Under the pieces are notes generated by a model, which was not told where the DNA came from, made no database searches, and saw only the letters and a list, made by a program, of their open reading frames with translations. The position numbers were made by a program, and so were the translations under genes. From the NCBI RefSeq assembly GCF_018982965.1, contig NZ_JACBYP010000061.1, positions 1 through 48,218 on the forward strand: DNA of 48,218 nt. Reading direction: 5' to 3'. Every line of letters begins with the position of its first letter. The stretch's first letter is position 1. The DNA is from Streptomyces mayonensis (GTDB taxonomy: Bacteria > Actinomycetota > Actinomycetes > Streptomycetales > Streptomycetaceae). Below are positions 8,155 to 16,708 of this stretch, piece by piece.

Positions 8155-9096
8155 ATGGCAGTGACGCATCACGCTCGGCACACGATCACCGTCGACGCTC
8201 CGGCGCGCACGGTGTACGACATCGTCGCGGACGCCGCCGACTGGCCGCGGGTCTTCCCCCCGTCGGTCCACGTCGAGCGGACGCCGCTCGGCGACGGCGA
8301 GGAGGCCCTGCGCATCTGGGCCACGGCCAACGACGAAGTGAAGCACTGGCAGTCGAGGCGGTGGCTCGACCCGGAGGCGCTCACGGTCGCCTTCCGGCAG
8401 GAACGGACCACGGCTCCGGCGACGTCGATGGGCGGCCGGTGGCAGATACGCGCGCTGTCCGACGGCCGCTGCGAGGTCGTCCTCCTCCACGACTTCACCG
8501 CGCAGGACGACGACCCCGGGAACGTCGAGTGGATCAACCGGGCGCTGGACCGCAACAGCGAGGCCGAGCTGAGCCGGATGAAGGCCACCGCCGAATCCGC
8601 CGGTGAACTGGGCGAGTTGCTGTGCACCTTCGAGGACCGGGTGCGCATCGAGGCGCCGATTGCGGACGTGCACGCGTTCCTGTGGCGCGGCGAGCAGTGG
8701 CAGGACCGGCTGCCGCACGTGGCCCGGGTGAAGCTGTCGGAGCCGGAGGACGACATCCAGGTCCTCGAGATGGACACCCTGGCCAAGGACGGCTCCCGGC
8801 ACACCACCGAGTCGGTACGGGTGAGCCTCGGGTCCTCGAGGATCGTCTACAAGCAGCTGCGGGTGCCGCCGCTGCTCACCGCGCACGTCGGCGAGTGGCT
8901 GCTGGAGGAGGCGGACGGGGGCACGACGGCCGTGGCGCGCCACACCGTCGTGATCAACCCGTCCTCGGTCACCCTGCTCGGCCCGGACACCACCGTGGCC
9001 GGCGCGCGCACCTTCATACGGGAGACGCTGGGTGCCAACAGTCTGGCGACGCTGCGGCACGCCAAGGAGTTCACCGAACCGAGCCCCGCCCGCTGA
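8155..9096 (+). CDS. Didomain aromatase/cyclase (ActVII-like)
   Basis: A 313-residue protein with two tandem START/polyketide-cyclase folds: residues about 1-150 and about 155-305. The first shows HHARHTITVDAPARTVYDIV and DAADWPRVFPPSVHVE; the second shows FEDRVRIEAPIADVHAFLW. Didomain members of this family aromatise the first ring of C9-reduced polyketides, in line with the ketoreductase directly upstream. The ATG at 8155 lies 13 bases after GAAGGAGAG. The gene is followed by a strong hairpin and faces the MBL-fold cyclase gene. The reduced-polyketide class rather than a nonreduced one is supported by this ARO/CYC type plus the ActIII-like KR. Confidence 0.94.
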   Translation: MAVTHHARHTITVDAPARTVYDIVADAADWPRVFPPSVHVERTPLGDGEEALRIWATANDEVKHWQSRRWLDPEALTVAFRQERTTAPATSMGGRWQIRALSDGRCEVVLLHDFTAQDDDPGNVEWINRALDRNSEAELSRMKATAESAGELGELLCTFEDRVRIEAPIADVHAFLWRGEQWQDRLPHVARVKLSEPEDDIQVLEMDTLAKDGSRHTTESVRVSLGSSRIVYKQLRVPPLLTAHVGEWLLEEADGGTTAVARHTVVINPSSVTLLGPDTTVAGARTFIRETLGANSLATLRHAKEFTEPSPAR

Positions 9097-9165
9097 CCGC
9101 GGCGCCGGACACACCCGGCCGGTGGCCCGGCCGGGGCCGGCACCCGCGCATCGGCACCTGTGCAC

Positions 9166-9222
9166 CACTGCATCCGCACCGGCCGGGCCCGTACCCAGGG
9201 CCCGGCCGGTGCGGATGCAGTG
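9166..9222. terminator. Perfect 25-bp bidirectional terminator
   Basis: Perfect 25-bp inverted repeat 9166-9190 / 9198-9222 with a 7-base loop. It sits between the convergent aromatase/cyclase and MBL-fold cyclase genes and is the longest hairpin I found in the window. Confidence 0.8.
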
Positions 9223-9324
9223 CGTCGTGGGCCGTCGCCCGCGCCCGTGCGCCCGCGCACTTGGACATGGCCCACGTGTGCGTGACGGGCGCGACGGGTC
9301 AGGCGTGACGGGCAGCGGCGACGG

Positions 9325-10275
9325 TCAGGCGTGACAGGCGACGGGGCGGCCCCCGTTGAACTCCGCCATCTCCGCGAAGACCGGGGCCGACCGGATCTCG
9401 GTGTCCCGGGGCCGCGACGACTCCTCGACGTAGGCGCGGTGCAGATTGGCCACCAGGCGCTCGGAGTCACGGAGTCCGGCGTACGGGCCGAGGCCGGCGT
9501 CGCGCGCGGCCTGCAGCGGTGAGGCCCCGGCGGCCAGGCCCGCCCGGGCGGTGTCGCGCACCCACAGCAGGTAGTCGCGGGTGTCGTCGAGCACCTCGGG
9601 GCCGGCGACCGGCCCGTGTCCGCCCACGACGACGGCCGGGTCCAGGGCGCGCAGCCTCGTGATGGCCTCCAGGGTGCCGCTCAGGGAGCCCATGAGGACG
9701 AAGGGCGTGCAGCCGGGCAGCAGGACGTCACCCGCGAACAGGACGCGCTGTTCGGGGAGCCAGACCACGATGTCACTGGTGGTGTGTGCGGGGCCCACGT
9801 GGATCAACTCGGCGGTCAGGCCCCCGACATGGAGTGTGGCGCGGTCCCGGAACGTCAGGGTGGGCAGCGCGAGGCGGAGGTCGCCCCAGTCCGTGTCCGG
9901 CCAGACCTCCCGCATCGCGAGGCCGCGGCGGGCCATTTCGTTCCGGGTCACCTCGTGCGACACCACGGTGGCGTGCGGGGCGACCACCGAGTTGCCGAAG
10001 TGGTGGTCCCCGTGATGGTGGGTGGTGACGATCGTGCCCACCTCCAGCGGCGTACGGGAGGCGACGGCCGCGCGCAGGGCGCGGGCCCGCCGTTCGGTGG
10101 CGGCGGTGTCCACCACGGCCACCGCGCCGTCTCCGATCAGCACCCCGGCGTTGTTCAGGCACCAGCCCCCGTCCGGCTGGACGTAGGCGTGGACGCCCGG
10201 TGCGAGCTCTTCCAGACGGGGAGGGTCCTGCGCGGGCGGGGTGCCGGTGCGGGGCGTGGCCGACGGCTGGGTCAT
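9325..10275 (-). CDS. MBL-fold cyclase/hydrolase (ActIV-like)
   Basis: A 316-residue metallo-beta-lactamase-fold protein. The metal motif HxHxDH is His86, His88, Asp90, His91 (TTHHHGDHHFGN), with later ligands in GPAHTTSDIVVWLPEQ, LFAGDVL and VVGGHGPV. ActIV, the second-ring cyclase and thioesterase of actinorhodin biosynthesis, belongs to this fold and has this size. With the ActIII-like KR and ActVII-like ARO/CYC next door, that role is the best guess. The ATG at 10275 has AAGGA about eight bases upstream. It is divergent from the DHA2 exporter at 10548. A generic beta-lactamase-like hydrolase remains possible, since fold motifs do not fix the substrate. Confidence 0.85.
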   Translation of the reverse strand: MTQPSATPRTGTPPAQDPPRLEELAPGVHAYVQPDGGWCLNNAGVLIGDGAVAVVDTAATERRARALRAAVASRTPLEVGTIVTTHHHGDHHFGNSVVAPHATVVSHEVTRNEMARRGLAMREVWPDTDWGDLRLALPTLTFRDRATLHVGGLTAELIHVGPAHTTSDIVVWLPEQRVLFAGDVLLPGCTPFVLMGSLSGTLEAITRLRALDPAVVVGGHGPVAGPEVLDDTRDYLLWVRDTARAGLAAGASPLQAARDAGLGPYAGLRDSERLVANLHRAYVEESSRPRDTEIRSAPVFAEMAEFNGGRPVACHA

Positions 10276-10547
10276 TCGGGCGTTCCTTCCCGGGGCGGGC
10301 GGGGTCCGGTTGCGCGAGCGCCCCCTCACGATCTGCCGTTCCGCTGGAGGGCCGGAGGTGGGCGGATGGCCGCGGACAGGAGGCCCGCAGGAGCGGTCGT
10401 CCCCGCCGTGTGGAACAGCTTGCACCGGAGAGAAGTGCGGGACATACTGTTCCGTAGTTGTGGGGCGAGTTGTTCCGTTTCCAGAGGACGAGCTGTCGCT
10501 GTCCATACACCCCCCCATTCCCACCGCACCTCGGCAGGAGATTCCTG
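10276..10547. promoter_or_regulatory. Divergent promoter region, MBL/MFS
   Basis: The 272 bases between the MBL-fold cyclase and the exporter must hold both promoters. TGTTCCG occurs at 10448-10454 and 10471-10477, 23 bases apart, and its inverse GGAACA near 10411. A regulator site is possible, but the spacing fits no family I can name. Confidence 0.35.
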
Positions 10548-12119
10548 GTGTCCGAACAGTCCCTGGGGCAGGCTCACGCATCCCCGTCCGCTTCCCCACC
10601 GGCCGGCGCCGCGACCGGCTCACCCTCCCGCAAGGGTCTGGCGCTGACCGCCATCGCGGTCGCCCAGCTGATGGTCGTGCTCGACGTGTCGATCGTCAAC
10701 GTGGCGCTGCCGTCCATCCAGTCGGCTCTCGACTTCTCCGCGACCAACCTGGAGTGGGTGGTCAACGCCTACGCGCTCGCCTTCGGCGGACTGCTGCTGC
10801 TCGGCGGGCGGATCGCGGACATGTACGGTCAGCGCCGCACGCTCCTCTTCGGCATCGGACTGCTGACGGTGTCGTCGCTGCTCGGCGGCCTCGCGACCAA
10901 CCAGGGCTGGCTGATCGGCGCCCGGGCCGTGCAGGGCGTCGCCGGTGCGCTGATCGCACCCGCCGCTCTGGCGCTGATCGCCAGCACGTTCTCCGAGGGC
11001 GCCGAACGCAACAAGGCCATGGGCATCTACGCGGCCATGGGCGGCGCGGGCGGCGCGCTCGGCAACGTGCTGGGCGGCGTCTTCACCGACGCGCTGAGCT
11101 GGCGCTGGGTGCTGTTCGTCAACGTTCCCATCGGTGTTCTGCTGCTGCTGGCCGCGGTCAAGGCGTTCCCCGCCGAGCGCGTCACCACCGGGGGGCGGCG
11201 CCTCGACCTGCCGGGCGCCGTCACCTCCACCGTCGGCATGTCGCTCGTGGTGTACGGGCTGATCCACGCGGCCACCGACGACTGGGGCAGTGCGGGCACG
11301 GTCCTGCCGCTCGCCGTCGGCGCCGCGCTGCTCGCCGTCTTCCTCTTCATCGAGTTCCGCACGGACTCCCCGCTCATGCCGCCGAGCATCTTCCGCAACC
11401 GCAACCGGTCCGGTGCGTACGCGATCATGCTGGCGCTCGGTGCCGGCATGATCGCCCTCTTCTACTTCCTCACCCTGTTCATGCAGATCGTGCTCGGCTT
11501 CAGCCCGCTCAAGACCGGCTTCGCCTTCCTGCCGTTCGCCGTGGGAGCGGCGGTCTTCGCGACGATCAGCAGCCAGGTGGTCGGGCGTGTCGGCCCGCGG
11601 ATCCTGCTCGGCGCCGGCACCCTCCTGGCGGCCGTCGCCTTCTTCTGGTTCTCGCAGCTCAGCGAGAACGGCAGCTACAGCGGCGATCTGCTCGGCCCGC
11701 TGAGCCTCGCCGGATGCAGCGTGGGCCTGTGCTTCGTGCCGCTCACCCTCGCGGCGGTGGCAGGGGTGCGCAAGGCCCAGGCGGGTGTCTCCTCCGCCCT
11801 CCTCAACGCCGGTCAGCAGGTCGGTGCCGCACTGGGCCTCGCGGCCCTCGGGACGGTCGCGATCAGCGCCACCAAGGACCGGCTCACCGAGCTGATGGGA
11901 GCGGCCGCCGCCGAATCGGCCGAGGGCTACGGACCCGCCGACGCGGCGAACATGCCGCCGGAGGTCCGCAAGGCGGTGTTCGACTCGCTCGCGCAGGGCT
12001 ACGGCACGGCGTTCATGGTGGCCGGCTTCGTCCTGCTCGGCGCGTTCGTCCTCGCCGTCCTGGTGCTCCGGGTCTCCTCCAAGGACGCGGAGGACGCCGA
12101 GATGGGGGTCGTGATCTGA
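10548..12119 (+). CDS. MFS drug exporter 2, DHA2 family
   Basis: A 523-residue EmrB/QacA-type proton antiporter in the cytoplasmic membrane, about 14 helices. Signatures: VLDVSIVNVALPSIQSAL in helix 1, LEWVVNAYALAFGGLLLLGG, then GRIADMYGQRRTLLFGIGLL (motif A). The GTG at 10548 is chosen for the CAGGAG seven bases upstream; a longer frame exists but lacks a ribosome site and reads through non-coding sequence. It is not a recent duplicate of the exporter at 4581, although the family is the same. The hemerythrin-like gene follows after 67 bases on the same strand, so they probably share a transcript. Export of the product or of pathway intermediates is the likely role. Confidence 0.93.
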   Translation: MSEQSLGQAHASPSASPPAGAATGSPSRKGLALTAIAVAQLMVVLDVSIVNVALPSIQSALDFSATNLEWVVNAYALAFGGLLLLGGRIADMYGQRRTLLFGIGLLTVSSLLGGLATNQGWLIGARAVQGVAGALIAPAALALIASTFSEGAERNKAMGIYAAMGGAGGALGNVLGGVFTDALSWRWVLFVNVPIGVLLLLAAVKAFPAERVTTGGRRLDLPGAVTSTVGMSLVVYGLIHAATDDWGSAGTVLPLAVGAALLAVFLFIEFRTDSPLMPPSIFRNRNRSGAYAIMLALGAGMIALFYFLTLFMQIVLGFSPLKTGFAFLPFAVGAAVFATISSQVVGRVGPRILLGAGTLLAAVAFFWFSQLSENGSYSGDLLGPLSLAGCSVGLCFVPLTLAAVAGVRKAQAGVSSALLNAGQQVGAALGLAALGTVAISATKDRLTELMGAAAAESAEGYGPADAANMPPEVRKAVFDSLAQGYGTAFMVAGFVLLGAFVLAVLVLRVSSKDAEDAEMGVVI

Positions 12120-12186
12120 CCCGCCGGACCCTCGTCCGGCCCTCGCCCGAACCCCCGTACCGACACTCGACCCGCAGGAGGCCGCA

Positions 12187-12837
12187 GTGAACGCCCGAGC
12201 GCAGACCGGCAGCGCACCAGCCGTCGACCTGACGATGATGTACGCGATCCACCACGCCTTCCGGCGGGATCTGCGGCTGCTGGAGGAGGCGCAGCACGAC
12301 GACCTCGCGGCCTTCCGGCAGGGATGGCAGCGTTTCAAGACCTACCTGACGATCCACCACCTCGCCGAGGACCACTCCCTGTGGCCCGTGCTGCGCACCA
12401 AACTGGCCGGGCAGAAGGAGGCGTTGGAGATGCTCCGGGCCATGGAGGTCGAGCACGCACAGCTCGACACGGCCGTGGAGAAGATCGACGCGGCGCTCGG
12501 CCGGCAGGGCGGTGAACGGGCGCTTCCGGACCTCATGGAGGACGTCGCCGCCTGTCTGCTCGACCACCTCGACCACGAGGAGGCCCAGGCCCTGCCCCTG
12601 GTGGAGAGCGAGCTGTCGGCGGCCGAGTGGGACGCCTTCGTGACGGAGCAGCGCACCCAGGTCGGCATCAAGGGCGCGGCGACGTTCTTCCCCTGGCTGC
12701 TCGACGGGGTGCCGGAGGACGAACGACGCAACGTGCTCGACCGGGTCCCGGCCCCGCTGCGCCTGGTGTACCGGGGAGTGTGGCGGCCCAGGTACGAGCG
12801 CAACTCGCCCTGGAAGGGCGGGGCCGCCGCCTCCTGA
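12187..12837 (+). CDS. Hemerythrin-like HHE-domain protein
   Basis: A 216-residue four-helix hemerythrin-type protein. Likely di-iron ligands lie in MMYAIHHAFRRDL, IHHLAEDHSLWP, EVEHAQLD and LDHLDHEEAQALPLVE, the His/Glu pattern of the family. Proteins of this kind bind oxygen or iron or sense redox state; their roles in antibiotic clusters are not settled. GTG 12187 has CAGGAG about six bases upstream. It follows the exporter on the same strand and ends before a 13-bp hairpin, so the two form an operon. The context of quinone-type chemistry suggests a part in oxygen or redox handling, which is inference. Confidence 0.85.
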   Translation: MNARAQTGSAPAVDLTMMYAIHHAFRRDLRLLEEAQHDDLAAFRQGWQRFKTYLTIHHLAEDHSLWPVLRTKLAGQKEALEMLRAMEVEHAQLDTAVEKIDAALGRQGGERALPDLMEDVAACLLDHLDHEEAQALPLVESELSAAEWDAFVTEQRTQVGIKGAATFFPWLLDGVPEDERRNVLDRVPAPLRLVYRGVWRPRYERNSPWKGGAAAS

Positions 12838-12858
12838 GGGCGGGACCCCGGTAAGACT

Positions 12859-12900
12859 CCGGTGCCGGACGTGGACATCCCCCGCCGCGTCCGGCACCGG
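12859..12900. terminator. 13-bp hairpin after hemerythrin gene
   Basis: Perfect 13-bp inverted repeat 12859-12871 / 12888-12900 with a 16-base loop, 22 bases past the hemerythrin-like stop codon. The following bases to 13070 carry degenerate CGGAAC/CCGGGA-type repeats before the convergent MDR gene ends. Confidence 0.65.
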
Positions 12901-13070
12901 TCCGCCTTCTCGCCCCGCCCCGGCGGGGCCCCTGTTCCGGACCGCCCGCAACATGGGAACTCCCGGATCACCGGAACCGCCCGGGACACCGCGACGGCTC
13001 CGAACCGCCCGGAACATCGGAACTGCCCGGGGCACCGGGACGGCTCAGAACATCAAAACCGATCAGGACG

Positions 13071-13997
13071 TCAGAACACCAGCACAGCCTTGCCGTTGAC
13101 CTGTCGGTCACCGACGCCGCGCAGCACGGGATCCGGGTCCGACCAGTCGCCGACGAGCGTGACCTGCGGGTCCAGGGCGCCCTCGGCGACGAGCCGCAGC
13201 AGCACCCCGAGATCCTCCCCGACGGGCCTGCGCGGCATCTCGTCGAACAGGTGGAGATACCGGATCCGGACACCGGGGCGGGCATGGCCCCAGTCGAAGG
13301 GCAGGGAGAGGTCCGAGCGCGTGGTGTTGCCGTAGCAGACCACGACGCCGCGCTGCCCGACCAGTTGGTACGCGCTGCGGAACACCTCGCCGCCGACGCT
13401 GTCCACCAGGACGTGCACCGGCTGCGTCACCCCGGGCCCCGCCTCATAGGTGGCGGCCTCGGCGGCACCCAGCTCCGCCAGGCCCTTCAGCCGCTCGGCC
13501 GAACCGGCCCAGGCGGACACCTCCGCTCCGGACGCCCGGGCGAGCTGGACGGCGATCCGGCCGACCCCGCCACTGGCGCCCGTGACCAGAACCCGGCGGC
13601 CCAGGAGCGACCCGGCGTTGCGCAGGGCGTACAGCGCGGTGAGGCCGGCCACGGGGACGGCCGCGGCGTCGGTCCACTCGACGCCGTCCGGAAGCGGGGC
13701 CAGCCGGGCGGCCGACAGGGCGACCCGCTCGCCCCAGCCGTCCCGTTCGGCGACGCCGGCCACCCGGGTGCCGGACGGCGGCCCGCTGCCGTCGGCCGCC
13801 GCGCGGACCACCGTGCCGGCCACGTCGAAACCGAGCCGTGAACCCGGCGGCAGCATGCCGAGCAGGGAGAGGTCGCCGCGGTTCACGGAGACCGCCCTGA
13901 CCTCCACCACGGCCTGGTCGGGCCGGGGTTCGGGCTCGGGCACCGTTACCGGCCGTACTCGGGTGCCGCCGTCCGCGGGAGTGGTGAGTGCTCGCAC
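13071..13997 (-). CDS. MDR-family NADPH reductase (enoyl reductase-like)
   Basis: A 308-residue medium-chain reductase of the zinc-independent quinone oxidoreductase type. N-terminal catalytic-fold residues include VSVNRGDLSLLGMLPPGSRLGFDVAG; the nucleotide site is VLVTGASGGVGRIAVQLA. No structural-zinc cysteines are seen. Such enzymes reduce activated double bonds; in the actinorhodin pathway the ActVI-ORF2 enoyl reductase of this family acts during pyran-ring formation, a reasonable model here. The GTG at 13997 is chosen because GGAGG lies ten bases upstream, and the sequence beyond it does not look coding. The SDR gene lies 94 bases upstream on the same strand, so both are likely cotranscribed. 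Confidence 0.87.
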   Translation of the reverse strand: MRALTTPADGGTRVRPVTVPEPEPRPDQAVVEVRAVSVNRGDLSLLGMLPPGSRLGFDVAGTVVRAAADGSGPPSGTRVAGVAERDGWGERVALSAARLAPLPDGVEWTDAAAVPVAGLTALYALRNAGSLLGRRVLVTGASGGVGRIAVQLARASGAEVSAWAGSAERLKGLAELGAAEAATYEAGPGVTQPVHVLVDSVGGEVFRSAYQLVGQRGVVVCYGNTTRSDLSLPFDWGHARPGVRIRYLHLFDEMPRRPVGEDLGVLLRLVAEGALDPQVTLVGDWSDPDPVLRGVGDRQVNGKAVLVF

Positions 13998-14091
13998 CTG
14001 GTCGTCGCCTCCGTGGCTGTCGTCGCGATGGGATTCCGGGGGAAGAGGGGGTGCCGGGGAAGACGGGAACACCGGGAACCCGAGGCGCCGT

Positions 14092-14829
14092 TCACCAGCG
14101 CACGCCGCCGTCGACCGGCAGCACCGCCCCGTTGACGTAGCTGCTCTCCGCGGAGGCCAGGAAGACTGCGGCCCGGGCCACCTCGGCTCCCGTCCCCGGC
14201 CGCCCCGCGGCCAGTGTGTCGCGCAGCCGCGGCCAGAGGACCTCGTTGGCCATCAGCGCGCGTCCCTGCCCCTCCTCGATGAAACCGGGGGACAGGCAGT
14301 TCACCGTGATGTCCTTGGGCGCCAGCTCCAGCGCACAGACCTCCGTGAACCGCTCGACGGCCGCCTTGGAGGCGCAGTACGCGGCGGCGCCCGGCATGGC
14401 GCGCCGCCCGAGCAGCGAGGACACGGTGATGACCCGCCCCGGCCCGGCCTCCTGGAGGAACGGCACCGCCGCCCTGACCGTGTGGAAGACGCCCGTCAGA
14501 TTGGTGCCGATCACGGTGTCCCAGTCCTCGCCGGACAGCACCGACACCGGACCGGGCCTGCTCACCCCGGCGTTGGCGACTACGATGTGCGGACCGCCGT
14601 ACCGCTCGTGGGCCGTACGCATCAGGTCCTCCACCGACTGGGGAACCGTGACGTCGGCCTTCACCTGGACGATCCGGCCGCCCCCGGCCACCGGGTCCGG
14701 CTGCGCGTCCTGCACGTCCCTGGCCGCGGCGACCACGACCGCACCCGCGTCGGCCAGCGCCTGCGCGACGGCCCTGCCCAGGCCGCGTGTACCGCCGGTG
14801 ACCACGGCGGTCCTGCCCTGCAACTGCAT
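14092..14829 (-). CDS. SDR oxidoreductase (FabG-like)
   Basis: A 245-residue classical short-chain dehydrogenase/reductase. Cofactor motif TGGTRGLG, Asn-Ala-Gly loop VANAGVSRPG, catalytic Ser in VSSLLGRR and Tyr/Lys in AAYCASKAAVERF; the C-terminus VNGAVLPVDGGVRW is the FabG-type ending. It probably reduces a ketone or oxidises an alcohol of the polyketide. ATG 14829 has AGGAGG six bases upstream. It leads a minus-strand pair with the MDR reductase, reminiscent of the paired reductases that set pyran stereochemistry in benzoisochromanequinone clusters. The substrate cannot be deduced from the sequence. Confidence 0.9.
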   Translation of the reverse strand: MQLQGRTAVVTGGTRGLGRAVAQALADAGAVVVAAARDVQDAQPDPVAGGGRIVQVKADVTVPQSVEDLMRTAHERYGGPHIVVANAGVSRPGPVSVLSGEDWDTVIGTNLTGVFHTVRAAVPFLQEAGPGRVITVSSLLGRRAMPGAAAYCASKAAVERFTEVCALELAPKDITVNCLSPGFIEEGQGRALMANEVLWPRLRDTLAAGRPGTGAEVARAAVFLASAESSYVNGAVLPVDGGVRW

Positions 14830-15069
14830 TGTTCCTCCTGTGTTCCGGTCGGCGAGAAGAGCCCGCGGAATCCGGGAACTCGATGCTGCTTCGACGAGAT
14901 GGCGGGGCGAGGGAGCCCGGCTGGAGACGCGCGGCCCGCGGGACTTGCCGGGCACGCCTCCAGCGGCCCTGGACCCGGGGGCCAGGGGCTCCGGCGAGAC
15001 TCGGGCTCCGCCCGGACCGGCCGGACACCGCGGTCCGGGCGGAGCCTGCCGTAGCGAAGGAGGAAGCCC

Positions 15070-16173
15070 GTGCCCGTACCCGTGCAGCGCGATTCCGAAG
15101 AGACCCGCCTGGCGTTGGCCGGGTGGTTCAAGGCCCGCACGCCCGGGGCCGGCGAGGTGAGGATCGGTCCGGTCGGGGTGCCCGATGCCGCGGGATTCTC
15201 CGGAGAGATCCTGCTGTGCGACGCCGAGTGGACCGAGGACGGGGCGACCCGCCGGGAACCCCTGGCGGTGCGGGTGGCCCCCACCGGGCACCGCGTCCTC
15301 CCCGACGACCGCTGGACAGAGCAGGTGAGACTGCTGGAGGCGCTCGACGGCACCGACGTCCCCGTGGCCCCCCTGCTGGGGCACGAGCCGGGAGCATCCG
15401 TGCTCGGGGCGCCGTTCCTGGTGATGCGCCGGGTCGAGGGACAGGTGCCCGCCGACCTTCCCTCGTACCACCGGGAGGGCTGGCTGGCCGAACTGCCGCC
15501 GCACGACCGTCGCGCCGTCTGGCTCGGCGGCGTGGAGATGCTGGCCGCGGTCCACCGGCTCGACCCGGTGGCGCTCGGCCTCGGCTTCCTCGACCGGCCC
15601 CAGTACGGCACCGGTCACCTCACGCAGCAACTCGCGGAGTACACCGAACTCCTGCCGTTCTACGGCGCCGACGGCAACGAGGCCGCCACGGCGGCCCTGG
15701 CCTGGCTGCACGCGCACCGGCCCGCGGAATCCGGCCGGCCCCGCCTGCTGTGGGGCGACGCCCGGCTCGGCAACATCGTCTACGACGGGGTGACACCGGC
15801 CGCCGTACTGGACTGGGAGATGGCCGGACTGGGACGGCCCGAGTCGGACCTGGCCTGGTTCCTGCACCTGGACCGGCACCTGAGCGAGGGCATCGGCGCC
15901 GCCCGGCTCGCCGGGCTGCCCGACCGCGCCGAGACGGTGCGCCACTACGAGCGGCTCACCGGACACACCGTGCGGGACCTGGAGTACTACGAGGTCTTCG
16001 CCGCGTTCCGGTTCTGCCTGCTCACCGCGCGGGTGACCCGGCTGCTGGAGGAGAGCGGCATCATGCCGCCCGGCACGGACTTCCCGCTGCACCGCAACGC
16101 CACGCGGCTGCTGGCGCGGGTCCTGGAGGAGACGGGCGCCCTGCAGGGCGGCACGGCCGCCGCAGGCCGCTGA
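15070..16173 (+). CDS. APH-like phosphotransferase
   Basis: A 367-residue kinase-fold protein of the aminoglycoside phosphotransferase / ACAD10-like family. The catalytic loop is LLWGDARLGNIVYDG (WGD in place of the usual HGD, Asn kept) and the metal-binding loop is VLDWEMAGLGRPESDLAW. The N-lobe (GFSGEILLCDAEW, PLAVRVAPTG) carries no clear Lys in the usual beta-3 place, as in several relatives. GTG 15070 is preceded by AAGGAGGAAG. It is divergent from the SDR gene and ends at a 13-bp hairpin. It might phosphorylate a pathway intermediate or give self-resistance; neither is shown by the sequence. Confidence 0.85.
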   Translation: MPVPVQRDSEETRLALAGWFKARTPGAGEVRIGPVGVPDAAGFSGEILLCDAEWTEDGATRREPLAVRVAPTGHRVLPDDRWTEQVRLLEALDGTDVPVAPLLGHEPGASVLGAPFLVMRRVEGQVPADLPSYHREGWLAELPPHDRRAVWLGGVEMLAAVHRLDPVALGLGFLDRPQYGTGHLTQQLAEYTELLPFYGADGNEAATAALAWLHAHRPAESGRPRLLWGDARLGNIVYDGVTPAAVLDWEMAGLGRPESDLAWFLHLDRHLSEGIGAARLAGLPDRAETVRHYERLTGHTVRDLEYYEVFAAFRFCLLTARVTRLLEESGIMPPGTDFPLHRNATRLLARVLEETGALQGGTAAAGR

Positions 16174-16179
16174 CGAGAA

Positions 16180-16210
16180 GCACCCGGCAGTCTCCGCGAC
16201 TGCCGGGTGC
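16180..16210. terminator. 13-bp bidirectional terminator
   Basis: Perfect 13-bp inverted repeat 16180-16192 / 16198-16210 with a 5-base loop, between the convergent kinase and type II ACP genes. Confidence 0.75.
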
Positions 16211-16251
16211 CGGATGCGGGGTGTCGTGTGCCGTGTGCCGGGCCGCGGGAA

Positions 16252-16527
16252 CTACGCCGCGGCGATGGCCCGGTTGACGACCGCCAGGAGGTCCCGCGGA
16301 GTCTCGACGTCGTCGAGGACGTCGTCGCCCAGCTCGACCCCGTGGTCCCGGGATATACGGGCGACGGTCTCCAGCAGTGCGAGGGAGTCGTAGCCGAGAT
16401 CGGTGAAGGCGGAGTCGAGGATGTCTCCGTCGAGGTCGACCGACTCGTCCTCGCCCGCGGACGACCGCATGATGCTGGTGAGGTCCTCCACGCTCAGTTC
16501 GGTCACGGCCGTGTTGGCGTCACTCAT
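16252..16527 (-). CDS. Type II PKS acyl carrier protein
   Basis: A 91-residue free-standing acyl carrier protein. The phosphopantetheine site is Ser48 in FTDLGYDSLALLE, flanked by a strongly acidic sequence (GEDESVDLDGDILD). It carries the growing poly-beta-ketone on the KS/CLF pair. ATG 16527 has AAAGGA six bases upstream. It is the last gene of the minus-strand AT, KS-alpha, CLF, ACP operon, but it is separated from the CLF gene by 181 bases that include an odd purine-rich repeat tract. In most type II operons that gap is only a few dozen bases. Confidence 0.95.
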   Translation of the reverse strand: MSDANTAVTELSVEDLTSIMRSSAGEDESVDLDGDILDSAFTDLGYDSLALLETVARISRDHGVELGDDVLDDVETPRDLLAVVNRAIAAA

Positions 16528-16558
16528 GAGTTGTCCTTTCGGAGTGAGGTGGGCTTGG

Positions 16559-16670
16559 TGGAAGCGGAAGCGGAAGCGGAAGCGGAAGCGGAAGCGGAAG
16601 TGAAAGCGGAAGGGGAAGGAGGGAAAGGGGACGGAGGGAAAGGGGACGGAGGGAAAGGGAAAGGGGAAAG
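16559..16670. repeat. Purine-rich hexamer and 15-mer repeat tract
   Basis: On the plus strand six GGAAGC copies run from 16560 to 16595, followed by GGAAGT and then GGGAAAGGGGACGGA-type units. The tract is almost free of pyrimidines apart from spaced single C and T bases. The operon mRNA here would be C/U-rich and poorly structured. It lies between the CLF stop and the ACP ribosome site. Confidence 0.9.
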
Positions 16671-16708
16671 TGTCCGCGGAAGGGCGAGACCGCAGGGTCC
16701 GCCCTTCC

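Noticed and set aside
10241..12190. 649-residue plus-strand frame overlapping the second exporter
   Set aside because: Arg-rich shadow; the exporter frame has about 14 membrane helices and family motifs.
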